This document shows, piece by piece, positions 50,165 to 59,772 of a stretch of 64,000 bases of DNA. This DNA is from Nitrosopumilus sp. LS_AOA (GTDB lineage Archaea > Thermoproteota > Nitrososphaeria > Nitrososphaerales > Nitrosopumilaceae): the NCBI GenBank assembly GCA_001543015.1, contig LFLC01000008.1:1-64000 (forward strand). Direction: 5' to 3'. The notes below the pieces were generated by a model. It did no database searches. It had not been told where the DNA came from and saw nothing but the letters and a program-made list of their open reading frames with translations. The position numbers were made by a program, and so were the translations under genes. Within the stretch, counting starts at the first letter, position 1. Every line of letters starts with the position of its first letter.

Positions 50165-50814
50165 ATTTCGTTTTCTATTCCAATGTTTACTGTGATGATA
50201 TTTTCATGAATCAAATAGTTTACCACTTCTGCAAATTCTTTATCTGAAACTCCTCCTTGAACCCACCAATATGCTACATTTTTTACCCAATCAGGAATGT
50301 CTATGTCGTGAATGTTTTTATCATTAATTTCAAAAGGTATCTCAATTAATTTAGAATCTACATATTTTTGAATGGCATCAATTAGATATCCATCTGACAT
50401 TTTCTCATTAAGCCATTCTATCAAAAATTGCTTGATTGTTTGTGGGATGCAGATATTATCTGAATCAATTAAATTAAATTCTGCAGTAAATTCTGAACCT
50501 GAATATTCTACATCAACAAAATATTTTCCTATTTGAAATACTTCTTTTTCAAAAGCAATTAGAGAAGGAATTGGGTTTTGCAAGTTTGATATTTGAATTG
50601 GTATTGCACTACTTCCTTTACCTGCTTCATCTCTAATGTGGATTATTGCAGGATCGCCTGTAACTTCTGAAACCTCAATTATGTAAAACAGTCTTTCACA
50701 ATAACTGTATGTTGTTTTTTCCATTATGATATTCACTGTTGGTTCAGCAAATATTGATGGAGCAAACAACCCTCCAGTCAAAATTACACTTAAAATGACA
50801 ATTCTTAAAATCAT
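50161..50814 (-). CDS. Hypothetical secreted protein
   Basis: Signal peptide LRIVILSVILTGGLFAPSIFAEPTV; DIPDWVKNVAYWWVQGGVSDKEFAEVVNYLIHENII C-terminal module. Confidence 0.68.
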   Translation of the reverse strand: MILRIVILSVILTGGLFAPSIFAEPTVNIIMEKTTYSYCERLFYIIEVSEVTGDPAIIHIRDEAGKGSSAIPIQISNLQNPIPSLIAFEKEVFQIGKYFVDVEYSGSEFTAEFNLIDSDNICIPQTIKQFLIEWLNEKMSDGYLIDAIQKYVDSKLIEIPFEINDKNIHDIDIPDWVKNVAYWWVQGGVSDKEFAEVVNYLIHENIITVNIGIENEI

Positions 50815-50919
50815 GATTTTTCAGCCAAAACCACTCAATAAAAATCTCAAATCATTACTGGGAAATCCTTTTTAATTACTTTAGAAGATCTTTATTATCG
50901 AGTTTTCTGTGGATACAAA

Positions 50920-50958
50920 TTCTTTGAGTGTGTGGTTTGTGAACTATCGCTCAAAGAA
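50920..50958 (+). other. Perfect inverted repeat upstream of rpl15e
   Basis: TTCTTTGAG (50920-50928) / CTCAAAGAA (50950-50958); stem extends two pairs inward with one G-U. Confidence 0.5.
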
Positions 50959-51023
50959 ATTATTACTAATTAGCGCTACTTAGGAATTTTTGTCGATTTA
51001 CAGTTATTAAAGGGGATTTTGCA

Positions 51024-51488
51024 ATGCCCGATATGCCTAGTTATCAAGATAAAGTGTGGATCAGACTTTGGAAAGAAAATTCCGTTGATCTACGTGAGCG
51101 TGTAGTCGGATGGCGTAAACAAAATGCTATTACTAGAATTGCAAAACCTAGCCGATTACAAAGAGCTAGAAGATTAGGCTACAAGGCAAAACAAGGCATT
51201 ATTGTTGTTCGAATGAGAGTCGGTACTGGTGGTATGAGAAAACAAAGACCTCGTGGTGGTAGACGACCAAAACATTTGGGTGTCACCAAAATCAAGGCTG
51301 ATGATAATATGAAAACTGTTGCAAATAGACGAGTTCTTGAGAGATATCCAAACATGCAATTTTTAGGTTCTTATTTTGTCTATAAAGACGGAAAACATTA
51401 TTGGTTTGAAGTTATCTTGGCTGATCCTGATCATCCACGAATTGCTCAAGACAAAGAACTAAACAGACGAATTTCAAGAACTGCATAA
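51024..51488 (+). CDS. rpl15e: 50S ribosomal protein L15e
   Basis: RVVGWRKQNAITRIAKPSRLQRARRLGYKAKQGIIVVRMRVGTGGMRKQRPRGGRRPKHLGV. Confidence 0.95.
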   Translation: MPDMPSYQDKVWIRLWKENSVDLRERVVGWRKQNAITRIAKPSRLQRARRLGYKAKQGIIVVRMRVGTGGMRKQRPRGGRRPKHLGVTKIKADDNMKTVANRRVLERYPNMQFLGSYFVYKDGKHYWFEVILADPDHPRIAQDKELNRRISRTA

Positions 51489-51489
51489 A

Positions 51490-52305
51490 TTGAAAATAAT
51501 ATTATTTGTTCCATTGCTTTTACTTTTAGTTTTTGCTCCCGCTTTTGGTCAACTGCTTAGTGATAAGACTGGACTAGTTACTCGGTTTGATGTTGAAACT
51601 AGTGGGCATTCATATGAAGTTAAAATAGTTTCAAACTTTGATGTACTTGATCATGAATTTAACAAAGATGAAAAACGATTAACTATTTTTATCAATAGTG
51701 GTATTGAAAATAATTTAGGTGAAATAATTATTCCAAAAATTTTACTTGGTGGAAATTTTACTTTTTATCTAAATGATTTAAAAATTGTACCCAAAGTAAA
51801 ATCAAATGAAAGAATTTCATTTATCACTCTTAATTTTACTGGGGTAGGAAATAATACAATTGATATTTTTGCAACAGAGGCTTTAGTTGGAGTTAAAGAA
51901 ATACCTAAACCAATTGATATTCCTTCATCAAATGGTGGTGGTTGTTTAATTGCAACTGCAACATTTGGTTCAGAATTAGCCCCTCAAATTCAACAACTAC
52001 GAGAACTTCGAGATAATACATTATTACAAACAGAATCCGGAATAGCATTTATGAAATCATTCAATGATTTCTATTACTCTTTTAGTCCCATGATTGCAGA
52101 TTACGAACGTGAAAACCCTTTTTTCAAAGAAACAATCAAAATAACAATTACTCCATTACTTTTATCACTCTCAACTCTTAATCATGTTGAGTTTGATTCA
52201 GAACAATCAGTGATAGGTTATGGAATTGGAATCATTGCCCTTAATGTGATGATGTATCTTGGTTTGCCAATAATTGGAATAGTTTCATTGAGAAAAATTC
52301 TCTAG
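51490..52305 (+). CDS. Secreted protein with C-terminal CFI-box module (TTG start)
   Basis: Signal peptide; GGGCLIATATFGSELAPQIQQLRELRDNTLLQTESGIAFMKSFNDFYYSFSPMIADYE. Confidence 0.8.
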   Translation: MKIILFVPLLLLLVFAPAFGQLLSDKTGLVTRFDVETSGHSYEVKIVSNFDVLDHEFNKDEKRLTIFINSGIENNLGEIIIPKILLGGNFTFYLNDLKIVPKVKSNERISFITLNFTGVGNNTIDIFATEALVGVKEIPKPIDIPSSNGGGCLIATATFGSELAPQIQQLRELRDNTLLQTESGIAFMKSFNDFYYSFSPMIADYERENPFFKETIKITITPLLLSLSTLNHVEFDSEQSVIGYGIGIIALNVMMYLGLPIIGIVSLRKIL

Positions 52306-52325
52306 TTAATTTGTGCTAAAATCAC

Positions 52326-52394
52326 ATGGATAATCCAAAAATTGCTGGATTTGTACTAGTTGTGCTCTCTGTGGCTGTAGTTTTGATTCGTTAA
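52326..52394 (+). CDS. Tiny 22-aa single-TM peptide ORF
   Basis: MDNPKIAGFVLVVLSVAVVLIR*; sits in the convergent gap. Confidence 0.3.
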   Translation: MDNPKIAGFVLVVLSVAVVLIR

Positions 52395-52395
52395 T

Positions 52396-53073
52396 CTAAT
52401 CTTCTTTGATTAATTTCTGAATCATTGCATCAATATGGCCTGCTTGTCCAAATGACACGTCTCTGAGAATTCCTTTCCTGTCTACTAAAATTGTTGATGG
52501 TGTACCTTTCAATGAAAATTTCTCAAAGGTTTCAGCAGAATAATCTTTTGAACTCATGTAATTTTTTACTTTTTGAATTATTTGATTTCTATAATCTTCT
52601 GGTTGTGAATCAAATTCTGGAATTTGAGGATAAATAAATTCCATTATTTTTTCTTGACTCAATTCTCCTGAAGTTTTAGTCAAGTTGTCCATTCCTAATG
52701 GGAATGGAATTTTGTATGATAATTTGTTTCCATCTTGTAATTTACCATTCATTGATAATGCTCCTTTGGTCTCCCCGATTACTTCCCCTGTTTCTGCAAG
52801 CATTTTCAAATTCTCTAATGTGTTTTTATCAAAATCTTCAAAAGCTGTAGCAATTCCTAAAACTCTGACTCCGTCTTCCTTGTATTTGTTGTAAATTTCA
52901 ATTGCTTCAGGAATTGCATGCATAAAACATCCTGGACAATTTACCTGAAAGACCTCTACTAAGACTACATGATCTTTTTCTTGGTCAAAATTAGTTGGAG
53001 CACCTTGAATCCATTCTGATACTCCAAAATTTGGTGCTTTTTCACCAATTACCGCACTCATAAAGCAGCTCAT
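52396..53073 (-). CDS. TlpA/redoxin-like thioredoxin-fold protein
   Basis: VLVEVFQVNCPGCFMHAIPEAIEIYNKYKEDGVRVLGIATAF; CPGC. Confidence 0.82.
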   Translation of the reverse strand: MSCFMSAVIGEKAPNFGVSEWIQGAPTNFDQEKDHVVLVEVFQVNCPGCFMHAIPEAIEIYNKYKEDGVRVLGIATAFEDFDKNTLENLKMLAETGEVIGETKGALSMNGKLQDGNKLSYKIPFPLGMDNLTKTSGELSQEKIMEFIYPQIPEFDSQPEDYRNQIIQKVKNYMSSKDYSAETFEKFSLKGTPSTILVDRKGILRDVSFGQAGHIDAMIQKLIKED

Positions 53074-53194
53074 ATTTTTTCTATTAAATACATATCTGAA
53101 ATTATTAAAATTTTATTAGCAATTAGAAAATCAATTAAATTTCTTATTTTGTATGTATGAAAAAATAGTATGAACATGGTATGATGTTACTTGT

Positions 53195-53704
53195 TTGAAT
53201 AGATCAAACAATCTGATAAATTCCCCCAAAATGATTCTAGTTATGCGAAAATTTCCGATCATTTTATTGGTAGATGACTCTAAAGCATTTAGATTATTTT
53301 GTAAAGGGATTATTACAAAATCTGTCAAATGGGTTCGGATAAAAGAAGCTGAAGATGGAATTGAGGGTTTAAAATTATACTTGCAGTTTAAACCAGATCT
53401 GATTTTATTGGATTTGAATATGCCTAAACTAAATGGCCGAGATGTTTTAAAGGTGATTATGAAAGATGATCGTAATGCAAAAGTAATTGTCACTAGTGCA
53501 TATGATGTAAATCAAGCTCAGAGCGTTGTTAATGAATTAATTAAATTGGGTGCTACTAGTTTTGTTCCAAAACCAATGAATCGTACCATCATGATGAAAG
53601 CCATTAAAGACGTCTTACACCAAAATTCTATTTCATTAACAAGGAAAAAATCTAAAAATTCTATAATGGAAAAAACTGTTGTATTGAGTACTAATTATGA
53701 TTAG
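53195..53704 (+). CDS. CheY-like response regulator receiver (likely internal ATG start)
   Basis: ILLVDDSKAFR, LILLDLNMPKLNGRDVL, VIVTSAYD, FVPKPMN. Confidence 0.88.
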   Translation: MNRSNNLINSPKMILVMRKFPIILLVDDSKAFRLFCKGIITKSVKWVRIKEAEDGIEGLKLYLQFKPDLILLDLNMPKLNGRDVLKVIMKDDRNAKVIVTSAYDVNQAQSVVNELIKLGATSFVPKPMNRTIMMKAIKDVLHQNSISLTRKKSKNSIMEKTVVLSTNYD

Positions 53705-53816
53705 AGTTTGATTAAATTAAAAAATAATTTTATAATTTTATTTTGAAATAATTATACTGTAATGTTTGAAATTCTTGAGTAACCTAATATAGGCCACAAG
53801 AAACTCAAAAAATGAA

Positions 53817-54305
53817 TTGCAGGTAGTTACTGAAGAACGATTATCACTTTTTGCTGAAATGGAGTTGAAATATGAGCAAAAAGATGTTGATTATTTTGTA
53901 TCTCTTTTAGAGCATCCTGATTATGTGGTAAGAACAAGAGTAGCTTGTATTTTGGTAGATTTTGGTGGGGAAGATAAAGTTGAATATATTGCTAAAGTTT
54001 TAAAAAATGATGATAATGAATTGGTTAGACATGAGGCAGCATTTGCGTTGGGTCAGATGAGTTATTCTAGTGCAATTCCTCCTCTAAATGATGCAACACT
54101 AAATGATCCAAGTATGTTTGTTAGACATGAGGCAGCCATTGCTTTGGGTGTAGTTGGCTCTAAAGATGCAAAAGATGCACTTGAAAAAGCATTAAATGAT
54201 CCTGACAAGTCTGTAGTTGAATCAGCTGTAGTTGCTTTATCAAATATTGAGTTTATGGAAAAGTTAAGTAAGAACGAAAAGTTTGCAAAGTTAACAGGTG
54301 GATGA
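53817..54305 (+). CDS. HEAT-repeat protein (TTG start)
   Basis: Repeated VRHEAAFALGQMSYSSAIPPLNDAL-type units. Confidence 0.85.
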   Translation: MQVVTEERLSLFAEMELKYEQKDVDYFVSLLEHPDYVVRTRVACILVDFGGEDKVEYIAKVLKNDDNELVRHEAAFALGQMSYSSAIPPLNDATLNDPSMFVRHEAAIALGVVGSKDAKDALEKALNDPDKSVVESAVVALSNIEFMEKLSKNEKFAKLTGG

Positions 54306-55029
54306 GATGAATTTTGCGTATGGAGTTATAGTAATTGTTGGCCTTCTAGCAGCCGTAACACTTGGATTTATTGCAATTTCCCCTGATGATATTCCAGAAC
54401 CCAGAATTGTTGAAATGACTGCCTCAAAAATTGTCGAAATTGATGAAGAATTAAAAACCATGGAGCCTATTGATAACCTCGTTGCATGCACTTTGGAATG
54501 GAATCCTATGTGTGGGGTAGATGGTGAAACATATGGAAATTTGTGTGCATTAGATGCTGCTGATATTAAATTAGATTATGAAGGTGAATGTGTAGTGCCA
54601 GAAGCAACACCAGAACCAGAAGCAACTATGGAGATGCCCGCACCTGGATTCTCTGATGTTGAAGAAATGATTGTAGAACCAACACCTGAACCAATTATTG
54701 AGGAAACTTTAGAACCTGAAGCATTACTCATGACTGGTATAGTTATAATTCCTCCAGGGGCAGCTGTTCCTGGATGCGAAAATGCTGATGAATGTTATTT
54801 GCCTTATACTATTTCTGTAGCAACAGGTGCAACTGTTATGTGGAGTAATGATGATTCAGCAGTTCACACCGTATCTAGTGGAACTGTTGATGGTGGATTA
54901 ACTGACGTTTTTGATTCTGGATTATTCATTGGAGGTGAGTCTTTTGAATTTACATTTGATAAATCAGGAACATATGATTATTTCTGTATGGTTCATCCTT
55001 GGATGATTGGCACTGTTAATGTCAGTTAA
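54298..55029 (+). CDS. Membrane-anchored Kazal-domain/plastocyanin fusion protein (start 54298 GTG or 54307 ATG)
   Basis: CTLEWNPMCGVDGETYGNLCALDAADIKLDYEGEC Kazal pattern; VMWSNDDSAVHTVSS...GTYDYFCMVHPWMIGTV cupredoxin. Confidence 0.88.
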   Translation: MDEMNFAYGVIVIVGLLAAVTLGFIAISPDDIPEPRIVEMTASKIVEIDEELKTMEPIDNLVACTLEWNPMCGVDGETYGNLCALDAADIKLDYEGECVVPEATPEPEATMEMPAPGFSDVEEMIVEPTPEPIIEETLEPEALLMTGIVIIPPGAAVPGCENADECYLPYTISVATGATVMWSNDDSAVHTVSSGTVDGGLTDVFDSGLFIGGESFEFTFDKSGTYDYFCMVHPWMIGTVNVS

Positions 55030-57100
55030 TTTCTATAACTTTACTTCCTTGCTCAGTTGATTCAAATTTGTAAATTTGCTCTACTGTTGAATCCTCAAAA
55101 ATTTCTGCATCATGTGTAATAATTAAAAACTGCATTCTAGTATCTGAACTTGAAATATTTGATAATTGAGATAAAACTCCTACCAATGATTTTTTTCTTT
55201 CTGCATCAAGATGAGTTGTTGGTTCATCAAGAATCATCAAGTTAAGATTAGATGCTCCAAGTAGACTTGCCATTCCTAATCGTAATGCTAATGCAACACT
55301 TACTTTTTCCCCTCCACTAAGGGATTCTAACTCTAAAACTTCATTTTTTGAAAAACATGCAATTGAAATGTCTCTTGATTTTTCTGATAACGCTATTCGT
55401 TGAATTTTTGTATTTAGTAGCGTTAGATATTCAGAAGCTTTAGCTGAAATTGTATTTAATGCCCATGATCTTAGGCTTGTAGCAACAGGACCATCTCTGC
55501 TAAAAACATTCATTTGAATTTCATTAAGATTTCCAACATATTCCTTTACTATTTTTAATTCAGAAATTGCATTTTGAATTAATTTAATTTGTTGCTCACC
55601 TTTGGAAATCTTTTCTAATATAGCTCCTATTTGTTGATCTAATTGAGATAAATTCATTTGTTTTTCATTAACTAATTTTTTAAGATTTGAGAATTCTTGC
55701 TCATCAAATCCTTTAGTTTCTGATTCTAATTTTGTAATGTTTTCAAAAATTATTTTTGCATGTGAATCAATTTGTGAAATTTCAATCAAACTTCCTCCAT
55801 CACTGGGAATATTTTGGATATTTTGTTTTTTTATTTTTACATCTTCTTGAATTTGCACTAATTCTTCTTTGTTGTTAATTGAATGTGCTCGAAGTGTGGC
55901 TTCTGCATCCCTTGAATGCTGTAATTTTTCTGAAAACTCTTTTCTTTTTTGATTATACATCTCTCTTTCTTTTTCTTTTGAAATAATTTCTTCTTGCAAG
56001 TGTACCATTTCTTCTTTGAGATGTTCTTCTTGGAATAATGGGTTTAGTTTTTGAACATTTGAATCACACACTGGACATTTGTTATCTTTTAGTTGAAGTT
56101 TTGATGCTAGTAATTGCTTCTCTTTTAATGATGCAATTTGGCTTGTCATTACTTGGATTTTCTTTAAAGTATCCTCAATTGCTTGTTCTACTTTTTGAAT
56201 TTTTGATTCTAAATCACTTTTTAGCACTGTATGCTCAAAACAGCCCTCACAGTCATGAATTTTACGCTCATTTTCACTGATTTGGTGCTGAATATCCTGA
56301 ATTGCCTCTTTTGCATATTTGATGAGCTCTTTTTTCCTTTGTTCTAATTGATTAATTTTATCAATTTTTGGGGCTTCGGTTTCTATCTTTTTTCTTAATT
56401 CATCAACTTCAATTTTTAATTTTTCTTGGTTTGTTTCTAATTTATTTTTCTCAGGTTTTGCCTCTTGAATATCATTTTCATGTTTTTCTAAATCTCGTGC
56501 AAGAATTTCTAAATGTGTATCATCAAATCCCACTTTTTCTTTAATTTTTTCACGAAATTCTTTATTTACTATTTTCATTGATTCTGATGCGACATCTAAT
56601 TTATCAATTCCAATGATTGCATTAAGTAATTCTTTAAATTCTTTAGGTTTTGCATTAATTATTGCATTTAATTCTCCTTGTTGTACAATTGATGCTATCT
56701 TTAATTTTTCAAAATTAAGTCCAATTCTTTTCTCAACTTCGTGAGTCATTGATTCACCAAATTGTTTTCTCTCCCCAGCTGCAATCTCTATTCTATCATC
56801 ATTGATAATTTCTGAAAATTTTGCAGACAATGTTCCTTTACTATCTATTTTTCTTACTGCTTCATACTGTTTATCATTAATTGAAAAATTAATTTTTGCA
56901 AATCCTTGATTCGAACCGCGTTTAATTAATCCCTTATTTGATTTTCTTGTATGTTGACCAAATAATGAAAATGTTATTGCATCAATAATACTTGATTTTC
57001 CTGCACCATTATCCCCCACAAAAACTGTAACGCCCTTTTGAAATTCTAGCTTTGTGCTTGAATGTGATAGAAAATCCCCCAACTCTATAGATGTAATCAT
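55022..57100 (-). CDS. rad50: DNA double-strand break repair ATPase Rad50
   Basis: FVGDNGAGKSSIIDAITFSLFG Walker A; LESLSGGEKVSVALALRL signature; CPVC zinc hook. Confidence 0.93.
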   Translation of the reverse strand: MITSIELGDFLSHSSTKLEFQKGVTVFVGDNGAGKSSIIDAITFSLFGQHTRKSNKGLIKRGSNQGFAKINFSINDKQYEAVRKIDSKGTLSAKFSEIINDDRIEIAAGERKQFGESMTHEVEKRIGLNFEKLKIASIVQQGELNAIINAKPKEFKELLNAIIGIDKLDVASESMKIVNKEFREKIKEKVGFDDTHLEILARDLEKHENDIQEAKPEKNKLETNQEKLKIEVDELRKKIETEAPKIDKINQLEQRKKELIKYAKEAIQDIQHQISENERKIHDCEGCFEHTVLKSDLESKIQKVEQAIEDTLKKIQVMTSQIASLKEKQLLASKLQLKDNKCPVCDSNVQKLNPLFQEEHLKEEMVHLQEEIISKEKEREMYNQKRKEFSEKLQHSRDAEATLRAHSINNKEELVQIQEDVKIKKQNIQNIPSDGGSLIEISQIDSHAKIIFENITKLESETKGFDEQEFSNLKKLVNEKQMNLSQLDQQIGAILEKISKGEQQIKLIQNAISELKIVKEYVGNLNEIQMNVFSRDGPVATSLRSWALNTISAKASEYLTLLNTKIQRIALSEKSRDISIACFSKNEVLELESLSGGEKVSVALALRLGMASLLGASNLNLMILDEPTTHLDAERKKSLVGVLSQLSNISSSDTRMQFLIITHDAEIFEDSTVEQIYKFESTEQGSKVIEIN

Positions 57101-58239
57101 GACTTTTTCTCCTTTTTGAATTTTTCAAAATTCTCATAAATTATTTGAGATGCTTCTTTGATTTCACCTGACACTAGAATTGGGAGTAATTCTTTGATAG
57201 CAAATTTTGCTGATTCCTCAGATCCTAGTGCATCAACTGATAGTCTAAACATTTCATCATCAATGACATTTGGTCTATCCAAAAATACTGATGAATCAGA
57301 AACTTGTTTTGTGCTTATTCTCCAAAAACATCTGAGAACTAGTGAATTTAGTCGTGCAATTTGTACCTGAATGTGGTCTGTTTCTATCTTTTCTCCTTGA
57401 ATCTTTACCTCAACTATTGGCTTTTTTCTTGAGCCTGTAATTTTTTGAGCAATCTCATCTATTGTTTTTGATAATTCCTCGTAATCTGTTTTAAATGAAA
57501 ACTGTGGTCTTGTTTCTAATTCAATCCAATTTGTACTAGCTTCACTCCCTGAGATATCAACTTCAAAGAATCCTTTGTGTGTCTCTTTAATCCCTTCACT
57601 TGTAGTTGATTCAATTGAGCCAGGATATGCGATTGGTCCATTTAGATGATTAAATTGTTTAATGTCTTTATCATGTAGATGCCCCATTGCGTAATATGTA
57701 AAATTCTTTGGCAAGTCAGTTGATTGAATCTCTCCTGCAAATTTGTTAAACTCTGTTACCCCTTGATGTAGAACCAAAATTTTATGTCCTGAATGTTCTT
57801 GTGCAGCCTTGTCAATTGCTGAAAATTTTTCTTCATAGTGTGGAATTTCTGGTTTTCTAATTTTATCAAATCCTGCTATGAGAACTCCTTTGTATTCAAT
57901 TGGGTTTCCTTGACCGATATATTTTGAGAATTCTAAATTGTGATATACATATGGAATTGGTGTGGTTCTAATTCTACTAATGTCATGTTCACCTAAAATA
58001 AAAAATGAATCAATATTATTTTGTTTTAATCTTTTAAGACCATTACCCATCTGAACAATTGCTGTTCCATTTGGATTAGGAACATGAAAAATATCTCCTG
58101 CAAATATTACAAAATCTACATGGTCTTTAATTGATGTGTCAATTGATTGATTAAATGAATCGTATACATCCTGTGCTCTTTCTTCTGCACCATACTGCAC
58201 TAATCCTAAATGCGTATCTGAAATATGAGAAAATAACAT
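57097..58239 (-). CDS. mre11: Mre11 nuclease
   Basis: FSHISDTHLG; FAGDIFH; ILGEHD; YYAMGHLH. Confidence 0.93.
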   Translation of the reverse strand: MLFSHISDTHLGLVQYGAEERAQDVYDSFNQSIDTSIKDHVDFVIFAGDIFHVPNPNGTAIVQMGNGLKRLKQNNIDSFFILGEHDISRIRTTPIPYVYHNLEFSKYIGQGNPIEYKGVLIAGFDKIRKPEIPHYEEKFSAIDKAAQEHSGHKILVLHQGVTEFNKFAGEIQSTDLPKNFTYYAMGHLHDKDIKQFNHLNGPIAYPGSIESTTSEGIKETHKGFFEVDISGSEASTNWIELETRPQFSFKTDYEELSKTIDEIAQKITGSRKKPIVEVKIQGEKIETDHIQVQIARLNSLVLRCFWRISTKQVSDSSVFLDRPNVIDDEMFRLSVDALGSEESAKFAIKELLPILVSGEIKEASQIIYENFEKFKKEKKS

Positions 58240-59772
58240 TTATTCTAATAACAAATCTTTCTGAACTAATCCTTGAGTTGATTCAACTGCAATTTCTTTC
58301 ATAGTGTCAGCTTTTGCCCATGCATCTACTGCACTTTGATCAGAGCCCATTACCTTTTCTTTTACTTCTTCAACATGTACCATTGATGGCAAATTAGTCC
58401 ATTGACCTACAAGTACTGCATCCCCAACGTTTAGTGAGGTCAATTGAGCAATTAATTCACGACTAGTAGACTCTGTTGCAGATGCTATTTGACGCTGATC
58501 ATCTTCTTGAATAATTTTCATAATAGCAAAAGAGCCCATCTGACTGAGAACATTAAGGTCTACACTTCTTGGTCTTTGAGATACAATTCCAAGACCTAAT
58601 CCAAACTTTCTTCCCTCCCTTGCAATTTTTGCAGCCCAATACTTTGCACTAGTATCATGATCTTTTGGAATGAAAACATGAGCTTCTTCAATAATTACAA
58701 AAATTGGCGAATTGAATTTGTAATTTCTTTGTCTTTTTGATCTTCCATGTTTTGCAATACTTGCATCTTTTCTATCTTTTAGTAATTGTTGTAAATAAAA
58801 TGCTAATGCAACATTTGCTTGTTTTTCTGATAACTCTGAAATGTTTAGGATATTTGCACGTCCCTCTTTAATGAAACTAATTGGATCTCCCATGTCTGGA
58901 TCTAGTATGTCTTCAAATCTTCTTTGAGATTCCTCAATAATATCTTGAACTCTATATGCTGATGATCTAATTTCTTTGATTTTTTTATCTTCTGAATCTA
59001 CAATGTATCCTACTTCGGTTTCTAATTTTTTCCAAAACTCTTTTGATTTTTTGACAGTCTCTGTAAATGCCATTCTTAATACTCGTTGTTGAACTGTAGC
59101 ACTTTCTCTAATCTCTAATACGTCTGATAATTGATCTGCATCAAGTAATCTGGGATTTATTTTTGCATCAATTACATTAATTCGTGGAATGTTGAGATTG
59201 GTGTAATCATTATGGTAATCAAAAATTATTACAGTTCCATTTAGTTTGGAAATTTGTTTTGTAATTAGTGATACAAGATTACTTTTCCCCATTCCAGTCA
59301 TTGCTAAAATTCCTAAATGTCTTGAAACAATTTTATCGAGATTTATTTTTGCATCAACTGTTTTGTTTCGTAATAGACTTCCAATCTTTATCCATCCTTT
59401 ATTTTTTGGACTGAAAATTTCTTCTAGGTCTTGTTTAGTTGGAGGAGTGATTTCTGTGCCTGGAATTGGTGGAATTGCAGGAATTATTGATTTACCTTTT
59501 CTCAAATTCTCTAAAAATCCTAAAATCCCAATATGTGCTATGAATGTTTTATCTCGCTTGTTTAGTTCTGCAATCTCTGTACTCTCTGCTGCTTCATCAA
59601 AATTTCTTACATCTGTAAATGCTGCACTAGAAATTGATGATTTTTCAACTAGTCCTAAAATTTCTCCCTCATCTGTTGCAATTTTGATATATTCTCCAAC
59701 TGACAATGCCCTTGATGTAATAGCTGTAACTGATGTTGGTCTTGATTCCCCAATTACAAAACCTAAACTCAA
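58240..59772 (-). CDS. herA: HerA helicase
   Basis: LAMTGMGKSNLVSLI Walker A; FVIIEEAHVFIP Walker B; GIVSQRPRSVD. Confidence 0.92.
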   Translation of the reverse strand: MSLGFVIGESRPTSVTAITSRALSVGEYIKIATDEGEILGLVEKSSISSAAFTDVRNFDEAAESTEIAELNKRDKTFIAHIGILGFLENLRKGKSIIPAIPPIPGTEITPPTKQDLEEIFSPKNKGWIKIGSLLRNKTVDAKINLDKIVSRHLGILAMTGMGKSNLVSLITKQISKLNGTVIIFDYHNDYTNLNIPRINVIDAKINPRLLDADQLSDVLEIRESATVQQRVLRMAFTETVKKSKEFWKKLETEVGYIVDSEDKKIKEIRSSAYRVQDIIEESQRRFEDILDPDMGDPISFIKEGRANILNISELSEKQANVALAFYLQQLLKDRKDASIAKHGRSKRQRNYKFNSPIFVIIEEAHVFIPKDHDTSAKYWAAKIAREGRKFGLGLGIVSQRPRSVDLNVLSQMGSFAIMKIIQEDDQRQIASATESTSRELIAQLTSLNVGDAVLVGQWTNLPSMVHVEEVKEKVMGSDQSAVDAWAKADTMKEIAVESTQGLVQKDLLLE

